Notes: generated from the letters alone by a model not told the origin. DNA of 64,000 nucleotides from Gnetum montanum (GCA_015680685.1 MNCI01010443.1:411483-475482), one strand, 5' to 3'; shown: positions 11,330 to 23,669, numbered from the stretch's first letter. Numbers and translations: made by a program.

Positions 11330-12126
11330 TAATGAGGAACTCCCATGGATTCCACAATCCAAGCTCTTTCAATGTCACAAAAATAGTAAATTTGAACAAG
11401 AAAAGGAAAATAAAAGCTTTATTCTTACTTAAATAGAGAATTTACATATGAAATGAAGCATAAATTCCCAAGGATAGACAAGATATTCAATCAAACTCTT
11501 ATACACTCAAACAGAAAAAGCACACTCTCACATGGATGATGATCAAGGCACTTAGCCAAGACTATATCTCTCTCTACTCTTCTCTCAAATTCCTATACTC
11601 TCTCTTTACTCTCTCTTTTGATTGAATTGAAGGCCTAAGAGGTCTATTTATATCCTTCCCCTCTATCTCCTAATCTTCCCTTCAATTTACTATTCAATTT
11701 GATCTCCATTAAATTCCATATGAGACATCTTGGAGAAATAGGAGACGTCATTCCTGAGTGTAGAGATGTTGGAGAAGACATCTTGAAATCATAAGGGACA
11801 TCTTGTCTAAGATGTTTTAAAAGTGTAGAGACATCTTGAATGCAGCTAAGACTTCTTACTATTAGGGGAGATGTCTTACCTAGTAGGGACAAAATTACAT
11901 ATGCTTATTTTAAGGCTTGGAACCTCTAGACACCTCCCAAAAAGTCCCCATAGCTCCTAGAACCTTCTAAACTCATCAAAATATTCCCAAAATATTCCCA
12001 AATATGTCAAAATACCCTAAGATCATCATTAACATAAAAACACAAAAATAAAAACACAACAACATACAAACATATATGGACAAGTATATTCATAATTAGA
12101 CATGGGTTGGGTGATGTCCTCATCAG
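11330..12126 (-). repeat. 5' LTR of element F
   Basis: The plus strand begins TAATGAGGA and ends TCCTCATCA, which form an imperfect inverted terminal repeat (TGATGAGGA/TCCTCATCA) as expected of an LTR. It is 797 bp and sits directly upstream (reverse strand) of the primer-binding site and gag. No second F LTR is visible in the window, so F is truncated at its 3' end. Confidence 0.65.
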
Positions 12127-12639
12127 AGTTGATAGCAAAGTCTATGCAGATTCAATTCTAGCATATGCATGGATCTATCCTTGTGATTTTATCATATGAA
12201 AAGGTAAAGGCTATCGGTCATTGTGAGGATATTTGCTAGTTCCATGCATATTGTAGAACTAGATTTGTTCAAGAGTACATATACTAAGGGCTCTGATAGT
12301 ATTTTTAGCTTCAAAGTTTTTAGAATTTTGAACTCTATCCAGTTTGCCTCAAATTTTTTTCTATATTTTGAATCTAAAAGTTAATAGTTAAGCTATACCA
12401 TTTTATCCATCTTATTTATGTATGAACTTTTGAGAATTTCTGCTAGTCCCATGCACATTGTAGCACTAGAGTTATTGTCTGTATTGCATGCCTTCTTATT
12501 TAATCTTTGCTACATACAAGCACTTCTAAACATTAGTGGATTCAAAATATATTTTGCAAGCTATGATAGTTGTGCTACTTATTACTAATATCTTCTACAT
12601 GAAATTACACCTTGTGTCACCATACATGATACATGGAAC
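12127..12639. other. No recognised gene; degenerate element E interior
   Basis: No coding motif could be read on either strand. By position it is between the E protease and the point of F insertion, where RT would be expected, but the RT motifs are absent. Confidence 0.4.
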
Positions 12640-12957
12640 TATCTTCTTATCTAATTTTTCAAATTCATTTTCCTTAAAGATTTCCTAGGAAAGATATCTA
12701 ATTTCCAACTTAGCATCAATTGTACTTAGGCAAGCTTATCCCATAATGATTGGAAAGTTTCCTTTATACTTCTTGTCCACATGGATTAGTAGGAAATCTG
12801 TTGGATATGAACACCCACTAACGGTAGTCATTATGTCCTCTACCAACTCCAATGGAACAATGATAGATTGGTTTGCAAGTTTTAACCTAATATTACATAT
12901 TTTAAGTAGAGGTAGGTTCCATGCCTTATACATCTCTTGGAAAATCAAGTTCACATT
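12640..12957 (-). pseudogene. Element E protease, Athila-like
   Basis: The reverse strand reads a retropepsin C-terminal half: a KLANQSIIVPLELVEDI segment, a YPTDFLLIHVD segment and an ending FPIIMG in place of the usual PIILGR. This order (substrate-strand, ED, DF, ILGR-like) fits the Athila/Tat protease family. The catalytic DSG/DTG-like triplet lies upstream and is not readable. Frame is lost on both sides. Confidence 0.6.
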
Positions 12958-13804
12958 GAAAATTGAGTCTAATAAGGCCTTGCATGGGTCATTTTCTACA
13001 ATCTATAAATAAATTAAGGGACTTATAGGATTAGTTTGTTTCCTTGCAAGGTGTCTTGCCTTGATCTAATCTATCATAACATGAGTTAATATGACCATTT
13101 GAATGTGTTAGGACTTTTGTTTTAAAGGTGACTTGATATAAGGTTCTTGGGCAGTGTTGGATGGTTTCACAACCATGGGTACCTACGATGATTTGGGTGG
13201 ACTATTAGGTTAGAAAAATGGCTTGTTCTAAGGCTCACATTTCAATCCACTTGAATGTTCATCCACTTGCAGGGTCATGGCTCTTATGAAGTTTCATTGC
13301 TCATGCTAAGGAGGGATTTCAACTTGCATGGATGCTATAGGTGGTAAAGGAGTAAATTTATGAGATGCAAGATGTTAAGAATGGTGAGAAGTGTATGTAG
13401 AAGAAGATTCAATTTGTGGAGTGACAGATTTATGATATTTAAAAGGCTACTAATGATGGGAAGAGGTATGGATAGTGAATCACTTAGTGACACTAGTTGC
13501 TAAACATAGTACCCATAGGGATTTGGATGATGGTAAGGATATTATTACCTAGGTGCCACTAATAATAGTAATCCTAAGGCTAAGGTGATATTCCACTTTG
13601 ATAGTACTATTGTCAGTAGTTGCCTTCGGGATACAGTAACCTCCTAGATGCTTGCCTTTTGATAAATTTTGGATTTAAGGTATACATCCTAGATTTCTAT
13701 AAGTATAATAGAATTGGGCAACATTCATTTGGATATTCATATTAGCATATGTCACATTCTTCATCATCTCAATTAACATTTGTAACCTCTTCAACTATTG
13801 TACC
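12958..13804 (-). pseudogene. Element E gag C-terminal remnant (probable)
   Basis: Frames are broken and no motif is firm, but the position between the E gag at 40081-40695 (continuing across the D insertion) and the E protease makes this the expected gag C-terminal region. A short segment near 13700 resembles the proline/asparagine-rich linker of such Gags. Assignment is mainly positional. Confidence 0.35.
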
Positions 13805-13809
13805 CTTAT
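13805..13809 (+). repeat. Target-site duplication of array D, left copy
   Basis: CTTAT precedes the LTR start TGTGAGAGAGG, and an identical CTTAT follows the last LTR at 40076-40080. This marks the whole D array as one insertion footprint. Confidence 0.85.
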
Positions 13810-14372
13810 TGTGAGAGAGGTAGCAAGGTTCCTAGTAGCCTACTACCTCCCCCACAGTTCGGGGATCATGGGGGCACAAGGGGCCTCCACTCCTTGTGTC
13901 TTCAGAACCATACTGGCATGGTAATTCCATGCATTAGTAAGAGGAGGCTACGACCTACCTCATTACCCCACTCGGTAGGACCTTGCTAGGGAGGGTTGCG
14001 TAGTTCAACTCTGCGTTGAGATGTTTTTATCAGGTGTGTCATGGGACGTGCTATGGGATGTTGTGTGTGCTCCTTGGGGCGTGACACCAACTACCAGCAC
14101 GCGGTGATGAATTTGGAGGGTTCAGCTGGTAGTCCCCGTGGTGTCCACGTGAGTGGAGTAAGGGAGTGCTATCTAGCTTATTAGCGTATCGCGAATATTG
14201 TTTATGAAACACCACTCAGGAGACATGCTAACGCTAACACATTGTTTGTTGCCATGTGTTTCAGGCTTGTTGATTGCTAAGGTGTATTCCTCTTGATTTT
14301 TGTCCCGATTCAGAATCTTCTTGGGAAACTCTTGGGGTTTCGAACAATGTGCTCAGGGACAACGTTGTTATA
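13810..14372 (+). repeat. Array D left LTR (5')
   Basis: 563 bp from TGTGAGAGAGG to GTTGTTATA; the final CA seen in the right LTR has become TA. It is followed by a tRNA-Met primer-binding site. It aligns over its length with the right LTR at 39513-40075, with frequent transitions. Confidence 0.9.
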
Positions 14373-14374
14373 GA

Positions 14375-14390
14375 TGGTATCAGAGCCTCA
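14375..14390 (+). other. Primer-binding site of D unit 1
   Basis: TGGTATCAGAGCCTCA begins two bases after the LTR end. It matches the complement of the 3' end of initiator tRNA-Met, the usual primer for plant chromoviruses and copia elements. Confidence 0.88.
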
Positions 14391-14526
14391 CAGTTTCAGT
14401 TTTTGGTAAAACATTCTCGCTAAGTGGGTACCAAGGTTTTTGGTTCGTGAGGTTTCCATTTTCAACTTCTGCTAAGCACTCTCCCTTGGAGGGTGGCCTT
14501 GTGCCAAAGCTCTTTATTTGGCAAAC

Positions 14527-15632
14527 ATGGAGCCTGGTGGACCGAGTGACATGGTTGATGTTCAAGAAAATCTAGAAATTGAGGCTGAAATAGAACTTGG
14601 TCAAGATGAGAGTAAGGTTCAAACATTATGGGATCATGTCAAGGAAATTGATGAGGCCTTAGCCCATCCTGGTCTAGAGAACGTGGATGCAATCCATCAC
14701 ATTCTTAAAGATGTTGACTTGCCACAAGAAAAGGTGGATCTTCGGTCCAAGGACAGGGTGAAATTGGTAGAGGCTAAGGTTTCAATCTTGGAGGTCATCT
14801 AGATCGCATGATCAACCTCTACAAGGATCTATTCAGATCCTTGGAAGAGGCACAAACAAAAGCATCCTTGGCTGAGGACCTAGTTAGTCAGGTGAAAGTT
14901 CTGGAGGATGCCTTAGTGGGGTTAAATTAGGAACTATCTAATTTAAAAATTGAAAATTGCATCCTGAAATCCTCCTTAGCAGGACACTTGGCAGATGAGC
15001 TAGTAGCAACAGCCCGTATCAAAGCTAGAGAACTGAGTTCTTATGATGGTGAGAGAAATGATGCTAAAATCGATGTCTTCCTCCATGATGCAGAGATGTA
15101 CCTAAATACTAGGGGTATTCCTGCAATCCAAAAGGTCTCCACAGCATCACAATTTCTCATATGAAGTGTTAAGCTATGGTGGCTTAGTCTCCTTCGTGCC
15201 CAAGAAAAAGGCACCATGACAGAAAAGATTGAGACATGGGACAACTTTAACGTTGCATTGATCAAACAATTTCATCCTAAGAACTTTGAATGGGTCACTA
15301 GAACCAAGCTAGAGACCCTAAAACATTTAGGGAAGCTTGAGGATTATATCAATAGCTTCTAAGAACTCATGTTGCTGATTCCTAATATGGGAGATCGGGA
15401 TCATTTCTTCAAATTCATAAATGGGCTACAACCATGGGTGTAGATGGAATTGCGTCAAAGAGGCATCAACTCCCTCACTGAGGCTATTGCAGCTGCTAGT
15501 ACTTTTCTGGACTTCAAGGCAACGAAGCCAAATAAGGGCAAGCCTGGGAAGGGTAAGCATGGAACGCCCTCCCACTCTCATAGAATAGATACAGGATCCA
15601 TCAAAGGTAGAAATACCTTTAGATCAGTTTAG
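14527..15632 (+). pseudogene. gag: D unit 1 gag
   Basis: The frame starts at ATG 14527 (MEPGGPSDMVDVQEN), about 150 bases after the primer-binding site. The N-terminal third is acidic and helical (likely coiled coil). The Gag core follows with a KLWWLSLLRAQEKG segment, WVTRTKLETLKHLGKLEDY and a FFKFINGLQPWV-like segment, which match the Ty3/gypsy capsid domain. There is a frame change near 14800 and several in-frame stops. It ends in a basic KPGKGKHG tail and, unlike a normal Gag, has no zinc knuckle, because the sequence switches at about 15631 to an inverted integrase fragment. Confidence 0.8.
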
Positions 15633-15635
15633 CAA

Positions 15636-16406
15636 GGCAGAAATGATGCTCATGGGTAACCCAAAATATTGAACCACCCTGTCAAAATAGTATGCAGTCG
15701 TGTCCTCAGCTGAACACTGTGATGGACAGGGAATGAATATGGCAAATTTAGAGAATATTTCCACCACAACAATAATGCTGCTTAAGCCCTGAATATTTGG
15801 CAATTCCATGATGAAGTCCAGAGACACTGTAGCCCATGGAAATGGAGGGATTTCCAAGGGTAGTAGAAGACCACCCAGAGGCTCCATACACCCCTTATCT
15901 TGCTAGCACACCAGACACTTCTGGATATATGCAATCATGTCTTGATACATTTTTGGCTAGAAGAAGGTTCTCTCATTGAGAGCCAAGGTCCTTTTCTATC
16001 CAGGGTGCCCTACCCACTGTGTGTCATGGCATTCTTGGATGATCTCCTTACGTAGACCATCTCAATCTAGAATGCATATCTGATTATCCCGAAACCAAAG
16101 CAATCCATCCCTCATTTGGAACTGTGGTGCTCACCTAGTTTCTATCAGCTTGATTAAATCAATGATATGGGGGTCCCTTTTCAAGCCATCTTGAATTCTA
16201 GCCAACAACACTTCGTCACATTGAACATGTGAAGTTTGTGGCCCAATGATGAAAAAGAGCTGAGAGGCAGGTTGAGTATGGAAACTCAATGCATCTGCCA
16301 CCATGTTCTCCTTTCCAGGATGGTAAGTCAATTGCAAATCAAATTTGGATAACATGGGCAACCATCGAGCCTGTTTGGGCCTCAGCTTCGTTTGATTCAT
16401 CAAGTA
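15636..16406 (-). pseudogene. D unit 1 inverted RNase H-integrase block, outer part
   Basis: The reverse strand reads the C-terminal half of RNase H (TSYLMNQTKLRPKQARW, FDLQLTYHPGKENMVADAL), an integrase finger region with frequent stops, then the first half of the integrase core (ATVSLDFIMELPN, FSKFAIFIPC, YFGLPMSIIS). It is opposite in orientation to the gag before it and the integrase end after it. The block continues beyond element B at 33488-33590. The same inversion, with the same junctions, is present in unit 2 (37116-37993). Confidence 0.82.
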
Positions 16407-16411
16407 GCTAG
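16407..16411 (+). repeat. Target-site duplication of element B, left copy
   Basis: GCTAG here and GGTAG at 33483-33487 flank element B. The uninterrupted sequence in D unit 2 (around 37885-37895, GTAGCTAGTGG) shows the empty target, confirming a 5-bp duplication with one later mutation. Confidence 0.8.
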
Positions 16412-18023
16412 TGTAACAACGAAAAATGTCAGCAGCTAGAATAGTAAACAAAATCCGTGTACACAATCTTAACCACGGATCCATGCGAGGGCTATACTAG
16501 AGAAAACGAATCTGCAGTGCCCTGAACGATCTTATCGATCAGACAGGGACTTACTAAATCAGTAAATCGACAAAGATTATGGATGTTTCATGGAATCATC
16601 TGATTCGATAAATCGCGAAAGGAGACAAAAATGATGTAAATAGATTGCAATAATGACAACATTAACGCGACAAAGGGAATTGGATCTAAGAGAAGTGCGT
16701 GATTTCAAGATCTATGCTTTGACCCAAAAGAAACGAGTATTTTGTATACAAAGTTACAATGGGAAGGTTCCGATTATCTTGTGCAGAACATACACAGAAT
16801 AATAAGAAAACTGTTTAAAAAGGAGTGCAGAATGGAGCTCGGTCTACCTTAAAAGCCAAAGATGGAGTGCAGGGAAGTTCAAGCTCGGATATCTATCAAC
16901 CAACTATGTTTGGCCAATAGATCTTGCCAACCGCACTAGATGATCTCATGATCTCTGATCTATCTCCTTCGCTTTGGATAGTCTCTCCTCAAAACTGCCA
17001 AGGATCACCGATGGGAGAACTATATCTTCGCCAAAGGGTGTGATCGCTCTTGCTGCCGAAAATTCTCAAAGAATGTTTCTTGTTTCTGCTCAAAGATGAT
17101 AACTGCCAAAAGTTGAAGATGTCAGCTACTGCCCCTCTCTCCAAAAAATGTCCAGAAGTCCTCCTCAAAAAAATCCTTTTTTCTTCGCCAACTAAGGTAT
17201 TTATAACATGTAGAAAAGGCATGGACTTGATGACACGTGTCTCGAATTTTTTGAATTCCGTTGACTTGACGAACTGGCTATGTCATGTCACATGGCAACG
17301 TACGCTGTCAAAACTTTGGTGAAGCTGCTTCATGATTATGCACAAATACACTTATCAGCATATTGTGGGTATGGATAGCAAATGCGTAATTGCTTTAGCC
17401 GGCTTTACACTGTATTTCACTTGTTTACGCTGCGTCGCGTGGCAGAGCGTAACAAAGCATGAAAATAGTGAGTCAGGCTATTTTACGCTCATTTACGCAG
17501 CAAAGTGTAGTGAAGCGTAAAACATAATCAACCCAGCGATAAATTACGCTGACATACGCTGCGTAGTGTAACGAGCGTAAGGCGATCAATCTGCAAAAGA
17601 AAGGGGCCGATCTGTCGTGCTTCCCTTGGACTTTCCCTTTGACCTTTTTGAAGCTCGTTATGCTGCCTTGCGTAACAGAGCGTAAACCTGACCTTGGACA
17701 AAAGACTTAGCAGGATATGTGGGAAGTCACACATTACACTGCTCATGCCTTAAACTTCACCAAATCTATTGAAGTAAGTCACCTTCTGATATCAGACTAT
17801 GTTAAGAAAAATTACGCTAAGTGTCATTACGCGATGTTGCGTAATGTAGCGTAAAAACAGAAAACATAGTAAAAATTGGAATTTTGAAGGAAGTTGGAGA
17901 CTTGATGCCGAGCACCGTTTTGCCTTGCTTTGCCTTGTTCTACCTTCCAAAATTCTATCACAAACCTTTGCTTGAATCGTGAATCTTCACCTGAGGCTGA
18001 TTCACAATTTTCACAGTGTTTCA
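16412..18023 (-). repeat. Element B 3' LTR (left)
   Basis: 1612 bp, TGTAACAACG ... GTGTTTCA on the plus strand. It is followed by the polypurine tract (plus strand 18024-18039). Over the first 200 or so bases it differs from the right LTR by roughly one base in nine by hand count, nearly all transitions. U3/R contains many GCGTAA and TTACGC words at 17400-17860. Confidence 0.92.
17198..17205 (-). promoter_or_regulatory. TATA box in element B left LTR
   Basis: The reverse strand reads TATAAATA within GTTATAAATACC. The corresponding box in the 5' LTR (32576-32583) would drive the element transcript leftward. Confidence 0.6.
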
Positions 18024-18039
18024 ATGGCCCCTCTTTGTT
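18024..18039 (-). other. Polypurine tract of element B
   Basis: The reverse strand reads AACAAAGAGGGGCCAT directly before the 3' LTR start TGAAACAC. It is nearly the same as the tract in A and C. Confidence 0.85.
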
Positions 18040-19185
18040 GATAGTTAGAGGGCTTGCCCGAAAGACGTCAACAAAGAATATGAAACACCGAATCGATGAA
18101 AGCACCAACAGCGTTTATCAATAGGTACTCAAGTATCATCCTGTCAACGTAGAGGCGCAGAGATGAGGGAATCCGGAGCTAGGATGGTATAGAAGGAAAC
18201 AGGTTCGGGGAAGACTCAAATGAGGTTCGGGGAAGACACAAATGGGTGGGGATAGCTTTTTTATGCATAAGCAAATAGGCTCTCTCCTACGATTGCATTT
18301 GCATGGAGTTATGCCTTCATTTTGTGTTAAAGGAGGTTGCATAGACGAATTGTGTTGCATCTGCACGGCCTGGGTGACATGTGTTACACCCTTTTTTTGG
18401 TGTCCACTAGGCGAGTTGCGTTACGCCGGCTTATGGACTGGATTGTAATGCGAATGCAAAAAGCGTGTGCTACGTATGTACCTTTTGCGTACGAGAGGTG
18501 GATGGGACAGTTAAGAGTAGTGATAAGGGTTAAGGGTAGAATTATGAGGGACACAAGGATGCATCCTCCGAGTGAACAAGCCAACTTAAGTAGCCATCTC
18601 AAAATGTTGTTGGTATTACACCACTCAGATGAACGCACCTTCGAACAACATCCTCGTAACAAGTAACCTGCAACCAAAGAAGAAAACAAAGGGTACCATT
18701 GTTCATGCGAATCGCGGGCGAGGTTGTTGAAACAAGTACTATTGAAGGCAAGATAAAGTGATCGGGCCATGAAGGAGGAACTGTAGCACAAGGCCAGAGT
18801 CTTCAACCTGACGCTCGGCCCAGCATATCACCGCCAAAGAACATCAGACTCAGTGCACCTGACTGATTATGTAAAGAGCCAACTAGGTGAATCTGTGAAG
18901 CCAGGGCCTGATAGCGATGATGAGCGGAGATCCCCAAAGTTGTAATTGATAAGAACGCTTTTGGGGCTCTGGACAGCGAAATTGACTTCTCAGAAGTACC
19001 ACCGCTAGAATGAGTGTGGTGACGGTATCTCCGAGGGATCAGTAGTATGCCCTTCAGCACATCCGAGAGATCAGCAGAATGTCGATGAGGTAGTGATGTT
19101 GGGGCTGTCTCAGCGTCCCACCCCGTTTGTCTTGCGGCTGCACAGAGATGATCACATTCACTTGACTTGCATGATGGCAGCTTAT
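18040..19185 (-). other. Element B 3' non-coding region
   Basis: No protein match on either strand. It occupies the same position as 3151-4122 in A and 43962-44980 in C, between the hairpin array and the polypurine tract. Open stretches seen here in several frames overlap each other and lack motifs. Confidence 0.5.
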
Positions 19186-19683
19186 GAGTCCTAGTTTTAA
19201 GTCTTGGCAGACTGTCATTGCTGGTTTTAAGTCTCAACAGACCATGGTCCTAGTTTAAAGTCTGGGCGAACCGAGAAATGCTAGTTTTACATCGTAGCAG
19301 ATGATGGCGAAGCTGATTTATGGTCTCAGCAGACCGTGCTGTGGGTGTCAGTTTTGCGTCATGACCCAGGGACAAATCTATGATAGTTTTACGTCTTAGC
19401 AGACAACTACTTACCTGCACCAGTTTTGTGTCATGGCAGACTGCCAGTGCCAGTTTAGCGTCGTGGCAGATGCGTGCAAAAGATGCCAGTTTTTCATCGT
19501 GGCGGACCTGTACAACACTGCCAGTTTTACGTCGTAGTGGATGATTACAACCTGCCAATTTTACATCATGGCGGTCGATCAATGCTAGTTTAGCGTCATG
19601 GCGAACGCATGAAGGGAGTGTCAGTTTTACGTCGTAGCAGATGGTTGTTGCCAGTTTAGCGTCATAGCAGACGATTGTTGCCA
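19186..19683 (+). repeat. Mini-hairpin tandem array, 3' side of element B
   Basis: About sixteen units, each beginning CCAGTTTTA or CTAGTTTTA and followed by a stem-loop such as AGTC-TTGGCA-GACT, GGTC-TCAGCA-GACC, CATC-GTAGCA-GATG or GTC-ATGGCA-GAC. Stem bases change in pairs from unit to unit. Orientation relative to the element is the same as in A and C. Confidence 0.85.
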
Positions 19684-19710
19684 TACCTAATGTTCACACT
19701 AGAGATGCAG

Positions 19711-20795
19711 CTATATGTAGTACCGCTTTAGATATATATGATTAACAGGATTTGGTAGCTCGTTGTCATCGTTGTCTGCTAGCTTGAATGCTCCATTGCC
19801 ATACACATCAACCACCAAGAAAGGGCCCTCCCAGTTTGCAGAGAATTTGCCCACTGGTTCGCAAATGGCCTTGAGAACTAAATCTCCCTTCTTGATCGGA
19901 CGCTACTGAAGATTGTGACGATGTTTTTGCCTCTGCTTGTCTTGATACTTCTAGATTGTATCAAGTATCTATATTCACTTCTCCTCTGCTGAATCCAGAT
20001 CCATGATCCAAGACTCGGTGTGTTGAGCCTCATTTATAATCGTGGAGAGGACCATTCTCAGAGAAGGAATTTGCAATTCGAGGGGTACCACCGCCTCAGA
20101 TCCATAGACTAGGCTATAGGGCGTACTGTCTATAGCTATCCTACATGTAGTACAGTATGCCCATAGCACATAGAGGATTTTTTCATGCCACCACCTCTTG
20201 TTGCTGTCAAGCATTTTCTTGAGCAGATTGATAATGACCTTGTTTGTGGCTTTAGCTTGACCATTCGCTTTCAGGTAATAGGGCGAGGAAAAAGATTGTT
20301 TAATGCCAAGGCTATCACAGAAGGATTTGGTTTCCGTACTACTAAACTGTGGCCCGTTATCAGTCACGATAGTCATCGGGAGACCAAATCTAGTTACAAT
20401 GTTGTCTAAGATGAAATGGCAAATCTATTGAGATGTGATCTTCCGTAGAGGAATAGATTCTACCCACTTCATGAACTACTCCGTGGCGGTAATTATGAAG
20501 CTATGACCTGCGGAAGATTTTGGTGTGATGGGACCTATGATGTCTAGTCCCCATTATTGAAACGATCATGTTATCTAAGTCGTATGTAACTCTGTAGGCG
20601 ACACGTGTATAAGATTTGCGTAGCGCTGACACGTGTCACAAGTTTTAACCTTTGTTAGGCAATCTTCTTCCATGTATCACCAGTAATACCCTAAGCGACG
20701 AATTTTTGAAGCCATAGCCCTTGGTGCTATGTGTCCTCCGCATAATCCCTCGTGGACCTCACCAACTATACGTTGTGCTTAGTCCTTGTTAACGC
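19711..20795 (-). pseudogene. pol: Element B integrase
   Basis: Same reading frame as the upstream RT and RNase H, with nonsense codons but no frameshift. The HHCC finger starts near 20755 (HEGLCGGH ... CDTCQRY). The core has WGLDIIGPI (first Asp) and VTDNGPQF (second Asp), but the third catalytic residue is Lys: GQAKATNK in place of the GQVEATNK read in C. A C-terminal module follows (KFSANWEGPFLV, NHIYLKRYYI) and the frame stops at 19713-19711. Dead by stops and by loss of the catalytic Glu. Confidence 0.9.
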
Positions 20796-22071
20796 AAGTA
20801 AGCAGCACACCATCAAAAGAGCGTCTACAGAGAGTACTATCTCCTATGAAGACGTACTACCTAGCTCACTTGCAGATTGCATCTTTCTACGTGCGTGTAG
20901 GTTCGTGCGGTGGCTCGCCATACAAGAGGTAAGTCTTAATGCTATCGTAGCACTTTGGCATTCTGTCCTCGAGCAGAGAGGATATTTGCACAGCCTAAAT
21001 GATGGGATCTGTGCAATTTGTTATTAATGCGGGACATCTGTCGAACAAGTGTGAGGGTAAGTTCAAAGCCAGTGTAGCTAGTGCATCAGCCAGTGTGTTA
21101 TCAATGCGTGGCACGTGTTGGGCATCGATGGTCGTGAAACACTTCAGAAGATCTTTAGCCATATCGCAATAGGGCTGTAAATGTGCAACCTTGCAGGCAT
21201 AGACTCCTATGATCTGATTTATGACAAGCATCGAATCACCCCTAATCGCCAAGTGTCGAACATCGAGTTCGCAGGCAGTTAGTAATCCCCTGAGGAGTCC
21301 CTCGTACTCTGCCACATTGTTCGTACAGGGGAAGGTCAAGCGATAAGTGTGAAAACACACATCCTCGGGCGCTAGTGTAATAACTGTAGCGGCACCACCG
21401 CCTTTAACAGTTGAAGCTCCATCGAAGTATAACGTTGCTTCGGGGCCTGTCAGGACAGGGCTTAAGCTATGTACATGTTCATCTGGAAATTCAGGCTCTA
21501 TGGTTGCCTGACTGTCAATAGGTGATGTTATTAATTGGTCGGCTATCGCTTGGCCTTTCATAGAAGATTGGCCAATGTAATGCAGGTCGAATTCTACCAT
21601 GATAGTCTTCCAACGAGCTATTTTGCTACTTTCGTATAAGTTATGGGTAATGGCCCTAAGAATATTATTTTTACAGATGATGTTGACTTGGCTATGAAAA
21701 AGATAATGTCTACACTTCTTGAGTGTAAATACTAACGTTAAGTAGTTACGCTCTACTTCGTTGTACCTCGTTTCATACGCACATAGAGCATGACTCAAGT
21801 AGTAGATAGGTACTTCTAACCCATCATCCCTCCTTTGACAGAGTAATGCAACTAAGGCTACGTCTGAAGTTGCGAGGTAGATATAAAATGGTTGATCCCT
21901 TTGCGGTGGAAAAACTGTTGGCAAGCATTGAAGCTCTTGCTTCAAGCTATCAAACGCACGCTGACAATCATCCATCCATTCGAAATTGACCCCCTTTTTA
22001 AGCAAATGTTGCATAGGGTGTAACTTGTTGGTTAATCTCGAGATGAACCACCTGATAAACTGCAACCTCCC
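20796..22071 (-). pseudogene. pol: Element B RNase H and archaeal-type RNase H
   Basis: From the right: RT connection (FIRWFISRLTNKL), a first RNase H with IYLATSD (Asp replaced) and ERNYLTLVFTLKK, then a second RNase H with LYFDGASTVKGG, TNNVAEYEGLLRG, RGDSMLVINQ and DNTLADALATLAL. The second domain has the catalytic D-E-D-D pattern, the first does not, which is the usual Tat arrangement. The linker to integrase (20796-20994) is heavily mutated by stops. Confidence 0.9.
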
Positions 22072-23178
22072 CTATAATCTGCGTAATTGCTTAAGACTTG
22101 TAGGGGGTATCAGTTCAACAATGGCTTGAACTTTGTCAGGATCCACGCGTATGCCAGTTTCCGATACCACAAAACCCAGCATGCACCCGGTTTTGACTCC
22201 GAACACACACTTTTTTGGGTTGATTCGGAGGTCATATTTAGAGCATCTTTTAAGGACTAACTCCAGATCCTCTGAATGATCTTCTGACCTTAAAGACTTA
22301 ATAGCTATGTCGTCAACATAATCATTCAGTCTCCCTAGGAGGTAATCGCTAAAGATGTATGTCATGGCTCGCTGATATGTCACTCCGGCATTTTTTAAGC
22401 CAAAAGGCATCATGGTGTAACAAAAGGTTCCCCAAGGTGTCATAAATGTCGTAGTTAGCTGGTGCTCTAGGTTAATGCATATTTGGTTGAAGCCTAAGAA
22501 GCCATTCATGAAGGACAAAAGTGCATGTCCAGCAGTTGTATCCACCAATTGATCGATACTCGGCAATGGGAAGTTATCTTTGATTGTAGCTTTTTTCCAG
22601 TCCCGGAAGTCTATGCAGATGCGTATTTTCTCGGTCTTTTTAGGAACCACTACAATGTTAGATACCCAATCTGAGTAATCAACTACATGGATAAAACCAA
22701 CTTGGTACAGTTTAGTGATTTCATCACGTACTGCTAGCGCGACTTCTAGCTTGATCTTTCGTGCTTTCTTTCTAACGGCTTTGATATGGGGATCTAGGAT
22801 TATGTTGTGTTGAATTAATCTCATGTCTAGTCCCGGCATATCCTCGTATGACCACGCAAATACCATGATGTTATTCTGGAGAACCTGTTTTATGTCATCA
22901 CTTGCCTTTTGATCTAATAGAGAACTAACCTTGAGATTTTTAGTCTCACCCCTATGCGTAACCATAGAGGCCTCATTGAGTGGATCTTCAGTTACATCCC
23001 TAGCTTCTAGATCTAGCGTGCGCGTCGATTGCTCTGGCCAGTCTAGAGATGTTTCTGACATGGCTATGATTACGTCATTAAGGGCTAGGTTAGTTTCTAT
23101 TAGTGTGGGATCAAGCTATCTAATGATTTCTCCGTGTGAGCTTGCTAAAACTAGCAGTGCAAATAAAATTTCGTCCAT
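22072..23178 (-). pseudogene. pol: Element B reverse transcriptase
   Basis: Starts near ATG 23178 (MDEILFALLVLASSHG) after a pyrimidine-rich tract ending in TTTTGCAG, a good 3' splice-site candidate. RT motifs in order: FAWSYEDMPGLD, WVSNIVVVPKK, RICIDFRDW, FPLPSIDQLVD, LSFMNGFLGFNQI, FCYTMMPFGLKNA, YVDDIAIKS (catalytic YVDD at about 22310), LRINPKKCVFGV. This wording is Tat-lineage. A TAG separates it from the RNase H segment. RDW-KKA replaces the usual RDLN-A, another mark of decay. Confidence 0.92.
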
Positions 23179-23669
23179 CTATCAATTATCCTGCAAAATT
23201 GTCAAATAGGAGAGTAATTAGAAAGATACTAAGTTTGATGTGATAAGTGCTTAATGAATAACACTTAGTTTAGTGTACAAAACGTGACGTGACGTTACTG
23301 AGTGTAAAGCTAACTGAATTTTAAATTTCGCGAACAACCTATAATTAATGAGACCTGATTACGAGGAGATAAGATACAGTAGTTTAGGGTCGTTTTGGAC
23401 CATAATGCATGTGATATCTGATGCAATTAATGCCTCGATCCTCAGGTTCCAGCTCACACCAACATTAAGGCCAGTTTCGCTGAAATCGGGTATCAAGTCG
23501 GTTAAATTTTGCATATAAGTAAGCAGTTTTCCTTTAGAACAGGCTATTTGCTATCGCTAATTTGAATTCTTAGCTGTTACAGAGAGAAAGGAGGAGGAGC
23601 AGAAGATTGGAGTGGGTTGTTTGCAAAGGCGTGACGGTGCAAAAGTGTGAAGGTGTTAGAGCTGTAACA
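23179..23669 (+). promoter_or_regulatory. Region upstream of the element B antisense gene
   Basis: Non-coding on both strands. On the plus strand a TATA-like CATATAAGT lies at 23513, about 155 bases before the proposed start codon. The equivalent promoter in C is stronger. The reverse strand of the leftmost part carries the candidate 3' splice site used to reach RT. Confidence 0.4.

Noticed and set aside
16989-17322. Open frames within the B LTR on both strands, and again at 32223-32655, as a small gene.
   Set aside because: They overlap each other on opposite strands, differ between the two LTR copies and have no recognisable motif; chance frames in an LTR.
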